Assembly: GCA_017435485.1 (NCBI GenBank)
Contig: JAFSEY010000014.1
Coordinates: 1-64,000 of the forward strand
Direction of reading: 5' to 3'
DNA: 64,000 nucleotides
DNA from: Bacilli bacterium
Lineage (GTDB): Bacteria; Bacillota_I; Bacilli_A; RF39; UBA660
Below, piece after piece: positions 24,821 through 35,454 of this stretch. Within the stretch, counting starts at the first letter, position 1. Each line of letters begins with the position of its first letter. Made by a program: the position numbers and the translations under genes. Under the pieces are notes generated by a model. The model did no database searches, had not been told where the DNA came from, and was given only the letters and a program-made list of their open reading frames with translations.

Positions 24821-25854
24821 TGAATATAAATGAATTTGATTATAACTTACCTCAAGAACTAATAGCGCAAACTCCATTATCTAAAAGAGATGAATCAAAA
24901 TTGATGATTTTAAATAAATATAATGGTAACATTAAGCATGAAAGTTTTAAAAATATTATTGATTATCTAGATGAAAATGATGTCCTAGTTTTAAATAATA
25001 CCAAAGTAATACCTGCGCGTATAATTGGCAGTAAGGCCGAAACAAATGCAGTTATTGAATTGTTACTATTAAAGGAATTAAATGACGATGTTTGGGAATG
25101 TTTAGCTAAGCCAGCAAAACGTTTAAAAATAGGAACTGAAGTAGCTTTTGGAGATGAATTAAAAGCAATTGTAACCGAAAAGTTAGATGATGGAATGGTT
25201 CATGTAAAATTTATTTACGAAGGAATATTTTTAGAAATCTTAGATAGACTAGGGGAGATGCCACTTCCGCCATATATCAAAGAAAAATTAGAAGATAAAG
25301 ACAGATATCAAACTGTTTACGCCAAATATGAAGGGAGCGCAGCAGCGCCAACTGCCGGACTTCATTTTACCCAAGAACTACTCCAAAAAATTGCTGAAAA
25401 AAACATTCAAATTTGTTATGTTACTTTACACGTAGGGCTGGGGACTTTTAGGCCAGTTGAAGAAGAAAACATTTTAGATCATAAAATGCATAGTGAATAT
25501 TACGAGATGGATGAAGAAAATGCCAATATTTTAAATGACGCCAAGAAAAAAGGCAAAAACATTATAGCAGTGGGCACTACTTCTACAAGGGTTTTAGAAA
25601 CCATAATGAGAAAATATAATGTTTTTAAAAAATGTAGTGGTAATACTGAGATATTTATCTATCCAGGATATGAATTTAAAGCTATAGATGCTTTAATTAC
25701 CAATTTTCATTTACCCAAAAGCACTTTATTAATGTTAATTAGCGCATTGTCTACTAAAGAAACTATCTTAAAAGCTTACAATGAGGCTATAAAAAAGAAA
25801 TATAGATTCTTTTCATTTGGAGATTCGATGTTTATTACAAATAAAAAATTCTAA
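24820..25854 (+). CDS. queA: tRNA preQ1(34) ribosyltransferase-isomerase QueA
   Basis: 344 residues. It opens with [15 protein letters not shown] and contains RDESKLMIL, the [10 protein letters not shown] segment, [13 protein letters not shown], and [15 protein letters not shown], all family motifs. It transfers the ribose of SAM to preQ1-tRNA to make epoxyqueuosine. Tgt, the previous enzyme of the same pathway, lies 1.2 kb downstream, separated by two minus-strand orphans. Terminator follows at once. Confidence 0.95.
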   Translation: MNINEFDYNLPQELIAQTPLSKRDESKLMILNKYNGNIKHESFKNIIDYLDENDVLVLNNTKVIPARIIGSKAETNAVIELLLLKELNDDVWECLAKPAKRLKIGTEVAFGDELKAIVTEKLDDGMVHVKFIYEGIFLEILDRLGEMPLPPYIKEKLEDKDRYQTVYAKYEGSAAAPTAGLHFTQELLQKIAEKNIQICYVTLHVGLGTFRPVEEENILDHKMHSEYYEMDEENANILNDAKKKGKNIIAVGTTSTRVLETIMRKYNVFKKCSGNTEIFIYPGYEFKAIDALITNFHLPKSTLLMLISALSTKETILKAYNEAIKKKYRFFSFGDSMFITNKKF

Positions 25855-25880
25855 AAATTAAATTTTAGAATTTTTTAATT
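25846..25880. terminator. Bidirectional terminator after queA
   Basis: AATTCTAAAA (25848-25857) pairs with TTTTAGAATT (25862-25871), flanked by A-rich and T-rich runs. It covers the ends of queA and the convergent orphan. Confidence 0.75.
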
Positions 25881-26423
25881 TCTACTTTGTAGCTTAGAAT
25901 CGACTATTCTATTATCATCTTCCAACAAATTACCTTGACGACTTAATAATAATTTAGTAAATCTCTGTTCTATAATTAATAACTGTAAATCCCAAAAATA
26001 AGCATATTTATAGCAAGAGGATTTCATTTCTTCGATTGTTTTTTTGTTTGCGCTATGTCTTAATAAAAGAAATTCGGGATCAGTCGCAAACATTACAAAT
26101 AATAATACTTCAGCATCATTTTCTATAGGTAGCGTGGTTACATCTCCTTTTTGTTCTTCTGCAAATCCTTGGCTTTTTTTCTTAGGTGTGTAACATGTTA
26201 TATTACCTGTATTATAACATAAATAAGCTTTTTCTATAGCATAAATAAATCTTAATTTTAAATCACGATATTTATTAGCAGAAAATAGAGTAGCAAACCT
26301 TTCTATCATATCAATTTTTTCAGAAGAAATATTTTCTAATTGATCCTTCTTTAATCCTTTATAAAATTGAATGTGTTTTGGTTCTAATTTATTATAATCA
26401 TTACATTTTTTGTTTTTATTCAT
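25875..26423 (-). CDS. Hypothetical 182-residue protein
   Basis: Not recognised. It is a mostly helical, charged protein (KLRFIYAIEKAYLCYN, FVMFATDPEFLLLRHSANKK) without membrane segments. ATG at 26423 follows AAGGAG by ten bases. It lies 14 bases after the 169-residue orphan at 26438 and is clearly in the same transcript, driven by the promoter at 26973. The pair separates queA from tgt on the opposite strand. Confidence 0.6.
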   Translation of the reverse strand: MNKNKKCNDYNKLEPKHIQFYKGLKKDQLENISSEKIDMIERFATLFSANKYRDLKLRFIYAIEKAYLCYNTGNITCYTPKKKSQGFAEEQKGDVTTLPIENDAEVLLFVMFATDPEFLLLRHSANKKTIEEMKSSCYKYAYFWDLQLLIIEQRFTKLLLSRQGNLLEDDNRIVDSKLQSRN

Positions 26424-26437
26424 CAATATACATCTCC

Positions 26438-26947
26438 TTATTTATTCATTCTTATATTATGTGAATATTCTTTGCTTAATTTGTCTAAAACAAGTTTATA
26501 ATGTAGTTCAATTGTGTGCAATTTAGGACTATAAAAACCAAATACAGTTTCTAATCTATTCCTAGCCTCTTCAGCATTATTATTTATAGAATATACATGT
26601 TTATATTCTGATAAATATTTAAGTTCACTGTCAGCTATCAGCATAATCACTAAACCAATTTCGTCTAGGTTTGAAAATTGAAAATTAAATCCCCCTAAAA
26701 AATTATCGCTATTAATTGAAGATAAAATTCTCACTGCATTAGAAAAAAAGTCTTTTAAAGTACTATTAGAACGATAATAACTTATATTCCTAGAAATCAT
26801 ACCATCTTTCATTTGAGCGGCAAAAAGTTGTAATTCTATTAATCTGTTTTCATCTATCTTTAAAATATTTCTTGTAGGTAATGTTTCAAACGCAGTTTGC
26901 AATGATTTATTTTCGAAGACAAATGGTTTCCTTGCCATACTAATCAT
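26438..26947 (-). CDS. Hypothetical 169-residue protein
   Basis: Not recognised. It is helical, with ILKIDENRLIELQLFAAQMK and a hydrophobic GLVIMLIADSE segment too short to be a membrane span. ATG at 26947 is preceded by GAGGGG; an in-frame ATG three codons later is possible. It is the first gene of a two-gene operon with the following orphan. A consensus promoter lies just upstream. Probably lineage-specific. Confidence 0.6.
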   Translation of the reverse strand: MISMARKPFVFENKSLQTAFETLPTRNILKIDENRLIELQLFAAQMKDGMISRNISYYRSNSTLKDFFSNAVRILSSINSDNFLGGFNFQFSNLDEIGLVIMLIADSELKYLSEYKHVYSINNNAEEARNRLETVFGFYSPKLHTIELHYKLVLDKLSKEYSHNIRMNK

Positions 26948-26972
26948 TTTTTCCCCTCATTTCTAAGCGAAT

Positions 26973-27001
26973 ACTATACACTAATTTGCAAAAATTGTCA
27001 A
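26973..27001 (-). promoter_or_regulatory. Sigma-A promoter of the orphan pair
   Basis: On the minus strand TTGACA (27001-26996), 17 bases, TATAGT (26978-26973). It is the best consensus match in this part of the window. Confidence 0.75.
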
Positions 27002-27044
27002 ATTTTCTACTAATTATCTATTGATTTTGATATAATCATTTTGA

Positions 27045-28481
<1,437 letters not shown>

Positions 28482-28485
<4 letters not shown>

Positions 28486-28847
28486 TTCATTGCTTTTTTA
28501 TTTATACCTATTATTGAGCCAAAAACACTACTTAATAATAAGATAAAATAATAAATTATTCTTTTAAAACTAAAAGAGCTATTAAATAGTATTAAATTTA
28601 AAATTATAAAAGACGCAATCAAAATCACACTAACTTTAAATCCAGCAATATATCCTTTATTCTGACGCTTTTTTCCGCCTATAAAACCAGCTATAAAAAA
28701 TAGGCCTCCAACTAATAACAATAAAAGATATTTTGTAATATTGTAACTTAAACCTAAATAATTAAATAAACTAAATAAAGTTATAATTATAATCATAACC
28801 CCAGTTATTATTAACCCGCTCTTAAATTTTTTTAACCAATTAACCAT
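28482..28847 (-). CDS. TIGR04086-type membrane protein
   Basis: 121 residues with four membrane segments separated by short loops; the loop GGKKRQNKGYIAGFKVS after the second segment is typical of the TIGR04086 (YrzE-like) family, often found near tgt/yajC in Bacillota, as here. Function unknown. It converges on the small membrane protein gene. Confidence 0.75.
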
Positions 28848-28920
28848 TTTATCACCTAATTTATCTTATTCGAATGTTTAAAATAATATGAAGTTTATCA
28901 TAATATAAATGGTGATTTTA

Positions 28921-29568
28921 ATGGAACTATTTCAAGTAGTAACAAAAACAATCTTTTTTTACTTTTTTATTATTTTAGCTTACCGGTTAATGGGAAAAAG
29001 GGAAGTAGGGCAATTAGGGATAATTGACTTAATTGTAACAATACTGATTGCGGAATTAACAGCAATTAGTATTGAAAATCCTGAAAACTCCATATTTTTA
29101 ACTATCTTTCCCATAGCGACTTTGGTAATATTAGAAATTATTTTATCTTATATTTCTTTAAAATCCAGAACATTTAGAAATGTTTTTGGTGGGAAACCTA
29201 GTTTAATTATTAGTAACGGCAAAGTAAATTATCATGAAATGATTAAACAAAGATATACCTTAGATGATCTTTTGATGAGTTTACGCCAAAAAGAAATTAG
29301 AAACATTGAAGAAGTAGAGTATGCGTTTTTAGAACCGAATGGAAAATTATCAATTTTTAAATATGGGATTTTTAAAACAAAAAAAGCCTATCCGATGCCC
29401 TTAATTGTAGATGGTAAAGTTCAAGAGAAATCTTTATTATACATAAAAAAAGATAAAGATTGGTTAATGAATCAAATTATTGAGAAAAATTTAACTTTAG
29501 ATAATATTTTCTACGCTTTTTATAAAAATAATAAAATTTATGTGATTAGAACAACTAATTTAAAATAA
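28921..29568 (+). CDS. DUF421 membrane protein, YetF type
   Basis: 215 residues: three N-terminal membrane segments (ending before residue 85), then the cytosolic DUF421 domain with GKPSLIISNGKVNYHEM, YTLDDLLMSLRQKEI and VEYAFLEPNGKLS. Its C-terminal part adds a further small domain. Members are widespread in spore formers, some controlled by sporulation sigma factors; function is unknown. ATG at 28921 follows GGTGA. Its last nine bases overlap the 3' end of spoVB. Confidence 0.85.
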   Translation: MELFQVVTKTIFFYFFIILAYRLMGKREVGQLGIIDLIVTILIAELTAISIENPENSIFLTIFPIATLVILEIILSYISLKSRTFRNVFGGKPSLIISNGKVNYHEMIKQRYTLDDLLMSLRQKEIRNIEEVEYAFLEPNGKLSIFKYGIFKTKKAYPMPLIVDGKVQEKSLLYIKKDKDWLMNQIIEKNLTLDNIFYAFYKNNKIYVIRTTNLK

Positions 29569-30852
29569 ATACCTTTTAATAAAAATGCTATTTAATGATA
29601 CAACAAAGATTATATTAAGTATTTCAGCATAAATTAAAGCATAAATACCAAATCCTGCAAATCCTAATAAACTCATAACACTTAATTTAACAATAATACC
29701 TAAAAAAGTAATTGTAAATGTTGTTTTAGCTTTACCAATTGCTTGCATAGTGCTGGTTAATGGCCCTTCTAAATAGAATAAAACAAAGATAGGACCTAAA
29801 ACTTTAATAAATTCGCTTCCTGTTGTGGTTTTATATAAAATAGTTAAAAGTTCATTACGAAATAACATAATAAATAAAGAAAAAACTAGTCCCATAATAA
29901 AAGATAATATCGTTGCTTGTTTAAACCTTTTTCTCACCCAAGTTAGATTATTTCGACTATAAAACTTACTTATTTCGGGGACAATAGATGAACAAATTGC
30001 CATAATAAAAAAACTAGGAAGAGTAAGCAAAGAAATAGCATAGGCGTTGTATGCGCCATAGTTTGCCAAAATATAACTGTTACTAAACCCACTATACAAT
30101 AATATATTAGTAAGAAAGATAGGTTCAAAGAAAAAACCAATATTTCCTACTAATCTAGAAGAAACCGTTGGGATACTTATGCTTAAAATATCATTAAAAG
30201 TTGCCAAATCTGGTTTAATATCAGATTTTTTTATACTAAATTTTTTAGGTGCAAAACATAAGAAAGTTATAATCGAAGCCGTTTCTGATGCGATACTCAT
30301 TAAAATAAGTCCCATTACCGCGTAAACTATACTTTTATTCATTAGTTTTGGAATAATTAAAATAATTAAAATAATTCTTATTATTTGTTCAATAATATTT
30401 GATAAAGCATTTGGAAACATCTTTTGTTTACCAAAAAAATAACCCTTTAAAATACTCGATATACTAATAAAAGGAATCGTTAAAGCCATTGCATATATTA
30501 ATTTTGTTGCTCTTGGTTCTTTTAAAAGAGAAACAGCAATAAACTCACCGCTTAAAAAGATAATTAAAATTATAGCTACATTTACAAGCATTATAATAAA
30601 ACTAGAATTGATTAAAATTTTCTGCGGACGTTTTTTATTTTCCGCCACCAGTTTTGAGATAGCAAGGGGTAAAGCTAATGTAGCAAATGTAATTAACAAA
30701 GAGTATGTAGGCATAACAATCGTATATAAACTTATAGCTTCTTCTCCCACAATTCTGGTATAAATAATTCTTATTATAAAACCTAATATTTTTGTAATTA
30801 AGCCACTACACATAAGTATTAGAGTTGAAATAAAAAACTTGTTGTTTCTCAT
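29560..30852 (-). CDS. spoVB: SpoVB-like MOP-family flippase
   Basis: 430 residues with about twelve membrane segments, opening FISTLILMCSGLITKILGF and containing LPLAISKLVAE and GYFFGKQKMFPNALS, features of the polysaccharide-transport/SpoVB branch of the MOP superfamily. SpoVB moves lipid-linked precursors during spore cortex synthesis; the closely related YtgP/MurJ-like flippases serve vegetative peptidoglycan, so the exact role is uncertain. ATG with AGGTGA. Confidence 0.75.
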   Translation of the reverse strand: MRNNKFFISTLILMCSGLITKILGFIIRIIYTRIVGEEAISLYTIVMPTYSLLITFATLALPLAISKLVAENKKRPQKILINSSFIIMLVNVAIILIIFLSGEFIAVSLLKEPRATKLIYAMALTIPFISISSILKGYFFGKQKMFPNALSNIIEQIIRIILIILIIPKLMNKSIVYAVMGLILMSIASETASIITFLCFAPKKFSIKKSDIKPDLATFNDILSISIPTVSSRLVGNIGFFFEPIFLTNILLYSGFSNSYILANYGAYNAYAISLLTLPSFFIMAICSSIVPEISKFYSRNNLTWVRKRFKQATILSFIMGLVFSLFIMLFRNELLTILYKTTTGSEFIKVLGPIFVLFYLEGPLTSTMQAIGKAKTTFTITFLGIIVKLSVMSLLGFAGFGIYALIYAEILNIIFVVSLNSIFIKRYLF

Positions 30853-30925
30853 AAATCACCTTTAATTATCTTCTAATTTGTTATATAATAACTATATGAA
30901 ATTAAATAATTTTTAGGTGAGATAA

Positions 30926-31213
30926 ATGAACGAAATTAAATTCCATAGTTTAAATGAATTATATAAAAGATTATTACCGGCTTTAAAAAGCAAAAAGAAA
31001 ACCTTACATCAAAAAGGTTATACTTATATATACGAAGAAGATATATGGAATTGTTGTAAAACCTCTTGGTCTAAAAGAACCAATTTAGAATTATATAATA
31101 TGGTAGATGATATTTTAAATACCGATGATGAAGTGTTTGATAAATATTTAAAAGAGTATTTTAAAGGTAGTCACCGCCGATTAAGTAAGGATGAGATACA
31201 TAGTGAAAACTGA
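30926..31213 (+). CDS. Post-transcriptional regulator, ComN type
   Basis: 95 residues of the Post_transc_reg (ComN) family: LLPALKSKKKTLHQKGYTYIY, then EEDIWNCCKTSWSKR and a tail in which LEYFKG-like residues close the domain (LKEYFKG). In Bacillus the related protein controls localisation of the comE transcript. It overlaps the rel gene start by about ten bases. GGTGAG serves as its site. Confidence 0.8.
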   Translation: MNEIKFHSLNELYKRLLPALKSKKKTLHQKGYTYIYEEDIWNCCKTSWSKRTNLELYNMVDDILNTDDEVFDKYLKEYFKGSHRRLSKDEIHSEN

Positions 31214-33359
31214 TATTTTAACAATTGATGATTTATTAAAATTAGTAGACAAAAACTTTCAAAGCAATAATAGTTTAAAAAAAATCAAAAAAGCCTATGA
31301 TTTTGCTTTAGAAAATCACGCTGGAAAAACTAGATTAACTAAAGAGCCTTATATAATGCATCCATTAAATGTTGCTTATATTTTAGCCAATTTAAATGTT
31401 GATGAAACAACGATCGTTGCAGCATTAATTCACGAAACAATAAATAATGGTAATGCAACAGAAGAAGAGATAGAAAATTTATTTGGCATCGAAGTTAAAA
31501 ATATTGTAAGCATAATTTCGAAAATAAATAAACTAGAAGCAACAGATGATTCTGATTCAGCATCAATATATTTACGAAAAGTATTAGTTGGCATGGCAGA
31601 AGATGTTAGAATTTTATATGTAAAATTAGCTGATCGTTTGCACAATATGAGAACAATCTGGGCCGTTCGAAAAGAAAAGCAAAAACATAAAGCAAATGAA
31701 ACTATGAATGTGTTGGTGCCAATTGCCCATCGACTTGGAATAAATTCAATTAAAAGTGAATTAGAAAATATATGTTTACGCATTTTAAAACCTGATGTCT
31801 ACCACGATATTGAAGAAAAATTAAACGAATCTTTTCCTGATGCTAAAAATTTATTGAATGATATGCAAGAAGCTATAACTAATATTCTAATTGATAATGA
31901 CATTAAATTCGAAATCAAAAGTCGGGTAAAAAGTGTCTATAGCGTTTACAATAAACTAAATAATGGTAAGAAGTGGAATAATATATATGACTTTTTAGCT
32001 TTAAGAATTATTTTAGAAAAAGAAAGCGATTGCTATTTAGCAGTTGGTTTAATTCATTCTAAATTTAGACCTATGCCAAATCGTTTTAAAGATTATATAG
32101 CTATGCCTAAAGAAAACATGTATCAATCATTACATACAACGGTATTTGGAGCAGATGGACATTTATTTGAAGTTCAATTAAGAACATACGAAATGGATGA
32201 ATTTGCCGAAAAAGGTATGGCATCACATTGGTCATATAAAGAAAAAGGTACCAAAAAAGCTCAAAATATCATGGAACAAAAACTTGAAATATTTAGGACA
32301 GTTATAGAAAATAATCGCGATGAAGAAAATGATAGCATATTTGCAAAAAATATTTCGGGAGAATTTTTATCTGATTTAATATATGTTTTTACTCCTAAAG
32401 GAGATGTTGTAGAACTTCCTAAAGGAGCAACCCCAATCGATTTTGCTTATCGGATTCATTCAAACGTTGGCTCTAAAATGGTTGGGGCTATCGTAAATGA
32501 TGTAATGGTTCCATTAACATATGAACTACAAGATAATGATATAGTTAGCATTAAAACTAGTAATAATGCAAAACCGAATAAAGATTGGTTAAACATAGTT
32601 AAAACATCCCAAGCTAAGAATAAAATTAAGGCTTATTTTAGTAAACAAGATAAAGCTATGTATATTGAAAGAGGTAAGCAATATCTAGAAAAAGAACTAC
32701 GTAAAAGAAAACTTTCGATAACAGAAACTTTAAGTGACGAAAACATCGAAAAAATATTAAAAGATTTAAAACTTAAAGATCTAAATGACATTTATTTCTC
32801 GATTGGATCAGTAAGATACACAGCCGGCTATATTATTAATTTGACAATGGAAGACAAACATTCTACCCAAGAAGCATTAATTGAAAAGTTACAAGATAAC
32901 AAAAAAAATATTATTTCTAACCGTAAAAGCGAAGTAATTGTTGCTGGAGCTACGGATATTATCGTTAATTTTGCTAAGTGCTGTAATCCAATTAAAGGAG
33001 ATAAGATCGTTGGATATATTACTAAAAACCAAGGAATTATCATTCATAAAGAAGATTGTAAAAATATCGAAAATAAACAAGATCGCTTTGTGGACGTTAT
33101 TTGGAATGAATCTAGTGATAATTTGTTTATAAGAAAATTACATGTAAAAATAAACGATAATAAAAATCATATGATGGATATTTTTACATTAGCAGCGAAA
33201 AGAAACTTTACAATTGTTTCAATTGATACTAAAGAAACCTACGAAAATAATTTACCAAACATTAACTATGAAATAAGCATAAAAATCAAAAATATTGCTG
33301 AATATAATACATTTGTAAAAGATTTAAATAACCAAACATACATAACGGAGGTTTATTAA
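31203..33359 (+). CDS. relA: RelA/SpoT family (p)ppGpp synthetase, degenerate hydrolase site
   Basis: About 718 residues with full RSH layout: HD domain (residues 30-180), synthetase (210-330), TGS (380-440), zinc-finger-like and ACT. The synthetase site is intact (KSRVKSVYSVYNK, RFKDYIAMPKENMYQSLHT, EVQLRTYEMDEFAE). In the HD domain HAGKTRLTKEPYIMHP and KLADRLHNMRT are kept, but the metal/catalytic HDxxED reads HETINN, so ppGpp hydrolysis is probably lost or weak. GTG at 31203 follows GGATGAG; ATG at 31191 is an alternative. Coupled to ComN upstream and dtd downstream. Confidence 0.9.
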   Translation: MKTDILTIDDLLKLVDKNFQSNNSLKKIKKAYDFALENHAGKTRLTKEPYIMHPLNVAYILANLNVDETTIVAALIHETINNGNATEEEIENLFGIEVKNIVSIISKINKLEATDDSDSASIYLRKVLVGMAEDVRILYVKLADRLHNMRTIWAVRKEKQKHKANETMNVLVPIAHRLGINSIKSELENICLRILKPDVYHDIEEKLNESFPDAKNLLNDMQEAITNILIDNDIKFEIKSRVKSVYSVYNKLNNGKKWNNIYDFLALRIILEKESDCYLAVGLIHSKFRPMPNRFKDYIAMPKENMYQSLHTTVFGADGHLFEVQLRTYEMDEFAEKGMASHWSYKEKGTKKAQNIMEQKLEIFRTVIENNRDEENDSIFAKNISGEFLSDLIYVFTPKGDVVELPKGATPIDFAYRIHSNVGSKMVGAIVNDVMVPLTYELQDNDIVSIKTSNNAKPNKDWLNIVKTSQAKNKIKAYFSKQDKAMYIERGKQYLEKELRKRKLSITETLSDENIEKILKDLKLKDLNDIYFSIGSVRYTAGYIINLTMEDKHSTQEALIEKLQDNKKNIISNRKSEVIVAGATDIIVNFAKCCNPIKGDKIVGYITKNQGIIIHKEDCKNIENKQDRFVDVIWNESSDNLFIRKLHVKINDNKNHMMDIFTLAAKRNFTIVSIDTKETYENNLPNINYEISIKIKNIAEYNTFVKDLNNQTYITEVY

Positions 33360-33793
33360 TGAAAGTAGTAGTCCAAAGATGTGAAAAAGCTAGTGTTTCA
33401 GTTGATGGTAAATTAATTAATGCTATCGAAAACGGCTTAATGATTTTAGTTGGGTTTACCGAAGGTGATACCGAAAAAGAGATTGATTATATGGTCAAAA
33501 AAGTTACTAATTTAAGAATATTTGATGATGAAAATGGCATTATGAATAAATCTGTTTTAGACATAAAAGGAAGCATTTTATCAATCAGTCAATTTACTTT
33601 ATATGGTGATGCTTCAAAAGGCAATCGACCTAGTTATATCAAAGCTTTAAATGGAGAAAAAGCAACAAAATTATATGATTCATTTAATGAAAAACTTAAT
33701 GAACTAGTTCCAACCAAATCAGGAATATTTGGAGCTGAAATGAAAATAGATTTTATAAACGACGGTCCAATAACTATTATTCTCGAAAAATAA
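33359..33793 (+). CDS. dtd: D-aminoacyl-tRNA deacylase
   Basis: 144 residues. It carries SQFTLYGDASKGNRPSY and the C-terminal GPITIILE, equivalent to the GPVT cis-Pro active-site loop. It removes D-amino acids and glycine from mischarged tRNAs. The ATG overlaps the last base of rel, the common rel-dtd pairing in Bacillota. A terminator follows. Confidence 0.95.
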   Translation: MKVVVQRCEKASVSVDGKLINAIENGLMILVGFTEGDTEKEIDYMVKKVTNLRIFDDENGIMNKSVLDIKGSILSISQFTLYGDASKGNRPSYIKALNGEKATKLYDSFNEKLNELVPTKSGIFGAEMKIDFINDGPITIILEK

Positions 33794-33865
33794 TTGAAAG
33801 AATAATAGTTAAAATTAGAAAAAATCATAATAAAATAACAAGCTATTAATGAAAATATAATTATT

Positions 33866-33895
33866 CAACAAATCCAAAAACACAATTTGTTGTTT
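33866..33895 (+). terminator. Terminator after rel-dtd
   Basis: CAACAAAT (33866-33873) pairs with ATTTGTTG (33885-33892), followed by TTTATT. Confidence 0.75.
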
Positions 33896-33928
33896 ATTAG
33901 AATTCATCGTCAATAATTATTAAATTAA

Positions 33929-33957
33929 TTGACTAAACAGCAAAAAAGTTATAAAAT
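33929..33957 (+). promoter_or_regulatory. Sigma-A promoter of the hisS-gatB operon
   Basis: TTGACT (33929-33934), 17 bases, TAAAAT (33952-33957), a few bases before the T-box. Confidence 0.7.
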
Positions 33958-33969
33958 AAAAATATAGTT

Positions 33970-34158
33970 TTTCTATGGAAAGACAAGTAATTTATTATTT
34001 AAAGTTTACAGAGAAGACGGATGGTGCAAAAGTCTAACAAAAATAATAAATGAAGACACTTTCATAATTAGAAACGCTTGCGAGCGATAAAATATCAAGA
34101 CCTAGAAGTAAGGTGGCACCGCGGGATTATCTCGCCCTTACACGCTAGGTCTTTTTTT
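33970..34158 (+). promoter_or_regulatory. T-box riboswitch, Asp specifier
   Basis: Stem I is well formed: GAAAG/CTTTC at the base, an inner loop with AGTA on one side and GAA on the other (the loop E motif), and a perfect 11-bp upper stem (33990-34000 with 34041-34051). The codon after GAA is GAC, so uncharged tRNA-Asp is the expected ligand. The T-box AAGGTGGCACCGCGG at 34110 is canonical; the terminator is AAGACCTAG (34097) with CTAGGTCTT (34144) plus T8. Low Asp-tRNA charging should allow read-through into hisS and downstream genes. A CAC (His) codon overlaps by two bases. Confidence 0.92.
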
Positions 34159-34175
34159 TAGAAAGAAGGATAAAA

Positions 34176-35441
34176 ATGATAACAAAACCCAAGGGAACTT
34201 ATGACATTTTAGGAAAAGACGCAGTAATTAACGGATATTACAACGACATATGTGAAAGTTACGCTAAATTATATAACTTTAATTATATTAGAACCCCGAT
34301 TTTTGAAAGCAGTGATCTATATCACAGAAGTGTAGGAGAAACCAGTGATATTGTCACAAAAGAAACCTATGATTTTAAAGATCGTTCTGAAAGAAATATG
34401 ACATTACGCCCAGAAGGAACAGCTGGAGTAGTAAGATGTTTAATCGAAAATAAATTATATGGAAACAGAAATGACGCGATAAAACTTTATTATAATGGCA
34501 CAATGTATCGTTACGAAAGACCACAAGCCGGAAGAAACCGTGAATTTACTCAATTCGGCATTGAAATGTTTAATTCAAATGATCCACTAAGTGACGCTGA
34601 AGTAATTAGTATCGGTTACAACATTTTACAAGAGCTAGGAATTGAATCATTAGTTGTAAATATAAACTCTTTAGGAGACAAAGAATCACGTCAAAACTAC
34701 ACACAAGCTCTAGTAGATTATTTAACTCCAAAAATTGATGGATTATGCGAAGACTGCCAAAAAAGGCTTAAAACTAATCCACTACGTATACTAGATTGTA
34801 AATATGATCAAAATCATGAAATATTAAAAAATGTTCCTAAGATGACGGATTATTTAAATGAAGAAAGTCAAAAAAGATTTAATGAAGTTTTAAATAACCT
34901 AGATATCTTAGAAGTAGATTATGTCGTAAATCCTAATATTGTTAGAGGTTTAGATTATTATGATCACACTGTTTTTGAATTCATTTTAGAAGATAAAGGT
35001 ATCACTTTAGGAGCCGGTGGACGATATAATGGCCTAGTTAAAGAGCTTGGAGGTCCTGAAATACCAGCCGTTGGTTTTGCTTTTGGAAATGAACGTATCA
35101 TAAATGAATTAAAAGAACATTCAGTATTTAGTGAACTACCTGAAGATTATCAAGGTAATGTTGATGTATATATTATGTCTGTTAGTGACGAAGAAAAATT
35201 AAACGCATTAAAAATAAGTCAAAACTTACGTTTAAATGGAATTAGTTGTGAAATTAATTCGAATAATCTAAGTATGAAAAGTCAATTTAAAATAGCAGAT
35301 AAATTAAACGCTAAACAATTAATCATTTTAAATAGGGAAGACTTACAAAAAGGTTTAATTAACATAAAAGATAACGCAACAAAAGAAGAGCAAAAAATCG
35401 ATGAAGACGAAGTAGTAGAATACCTAGTTGGAATATTATAA
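34176..35441 (+). CDS. hisS: Histidyl-tRNA synthetase
   Basis: 421 residues, class II synthetase. Motif 2 region TLRPEGTAGVVR, the HisA motif RGLDYYDHTVFEF, and ERPQAGRNREFTQFGIE are conserved, and a C-terminal anticodon-binding domain is present. It charges tRNA-His. First gene behind the T-box. AGAAGGA precedes the ATG; aspS follows after 13 bases. Confidence 0.97.
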   Translation: MITKPKGTYDILGKDAVINGYYNDICESYAKLYNFNYIRTPIFESSDLYHRSVGETSDIVTKETYDFKDRSERNMTLRPEGTAGVVRCLIENKLYGNRNDAIKLYYNGTMYRYERPQAGRNREFTQFGIEMFNSNDPLSDAEVISIGYNILQELGIESLVVNINSLGDKESRQNYTQALVDYLTPKIDGLCEDCQKRLKTNPLRILDCKYDQNHEILKNVPKMTDYLNEESQKRFNEVLNNLDILEVDYVVNPNIVRGLDYYDHTVFEFILEDKGITLGAGGRYNGLVKELGGPEIPAVGFAFGNERIINELKEHSVFSELPEDYQGNVDVYIMSVSDEEKLNALKISQNLRLNGISCEINSNNLSMKSQFKIADKLNAKQLIILNREDLQKGLINIKDNATKEEQKIDEDEVVEYLVGIL

Positions 35442-35454
35442 GAAGGTGATTAAA

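Noticed and set aside
33794-33960. Second T-box or riboswitch upstream of the first
   Set aside because: Only a plain terminator hairpin is present; no T-box core or known aptamer motif.
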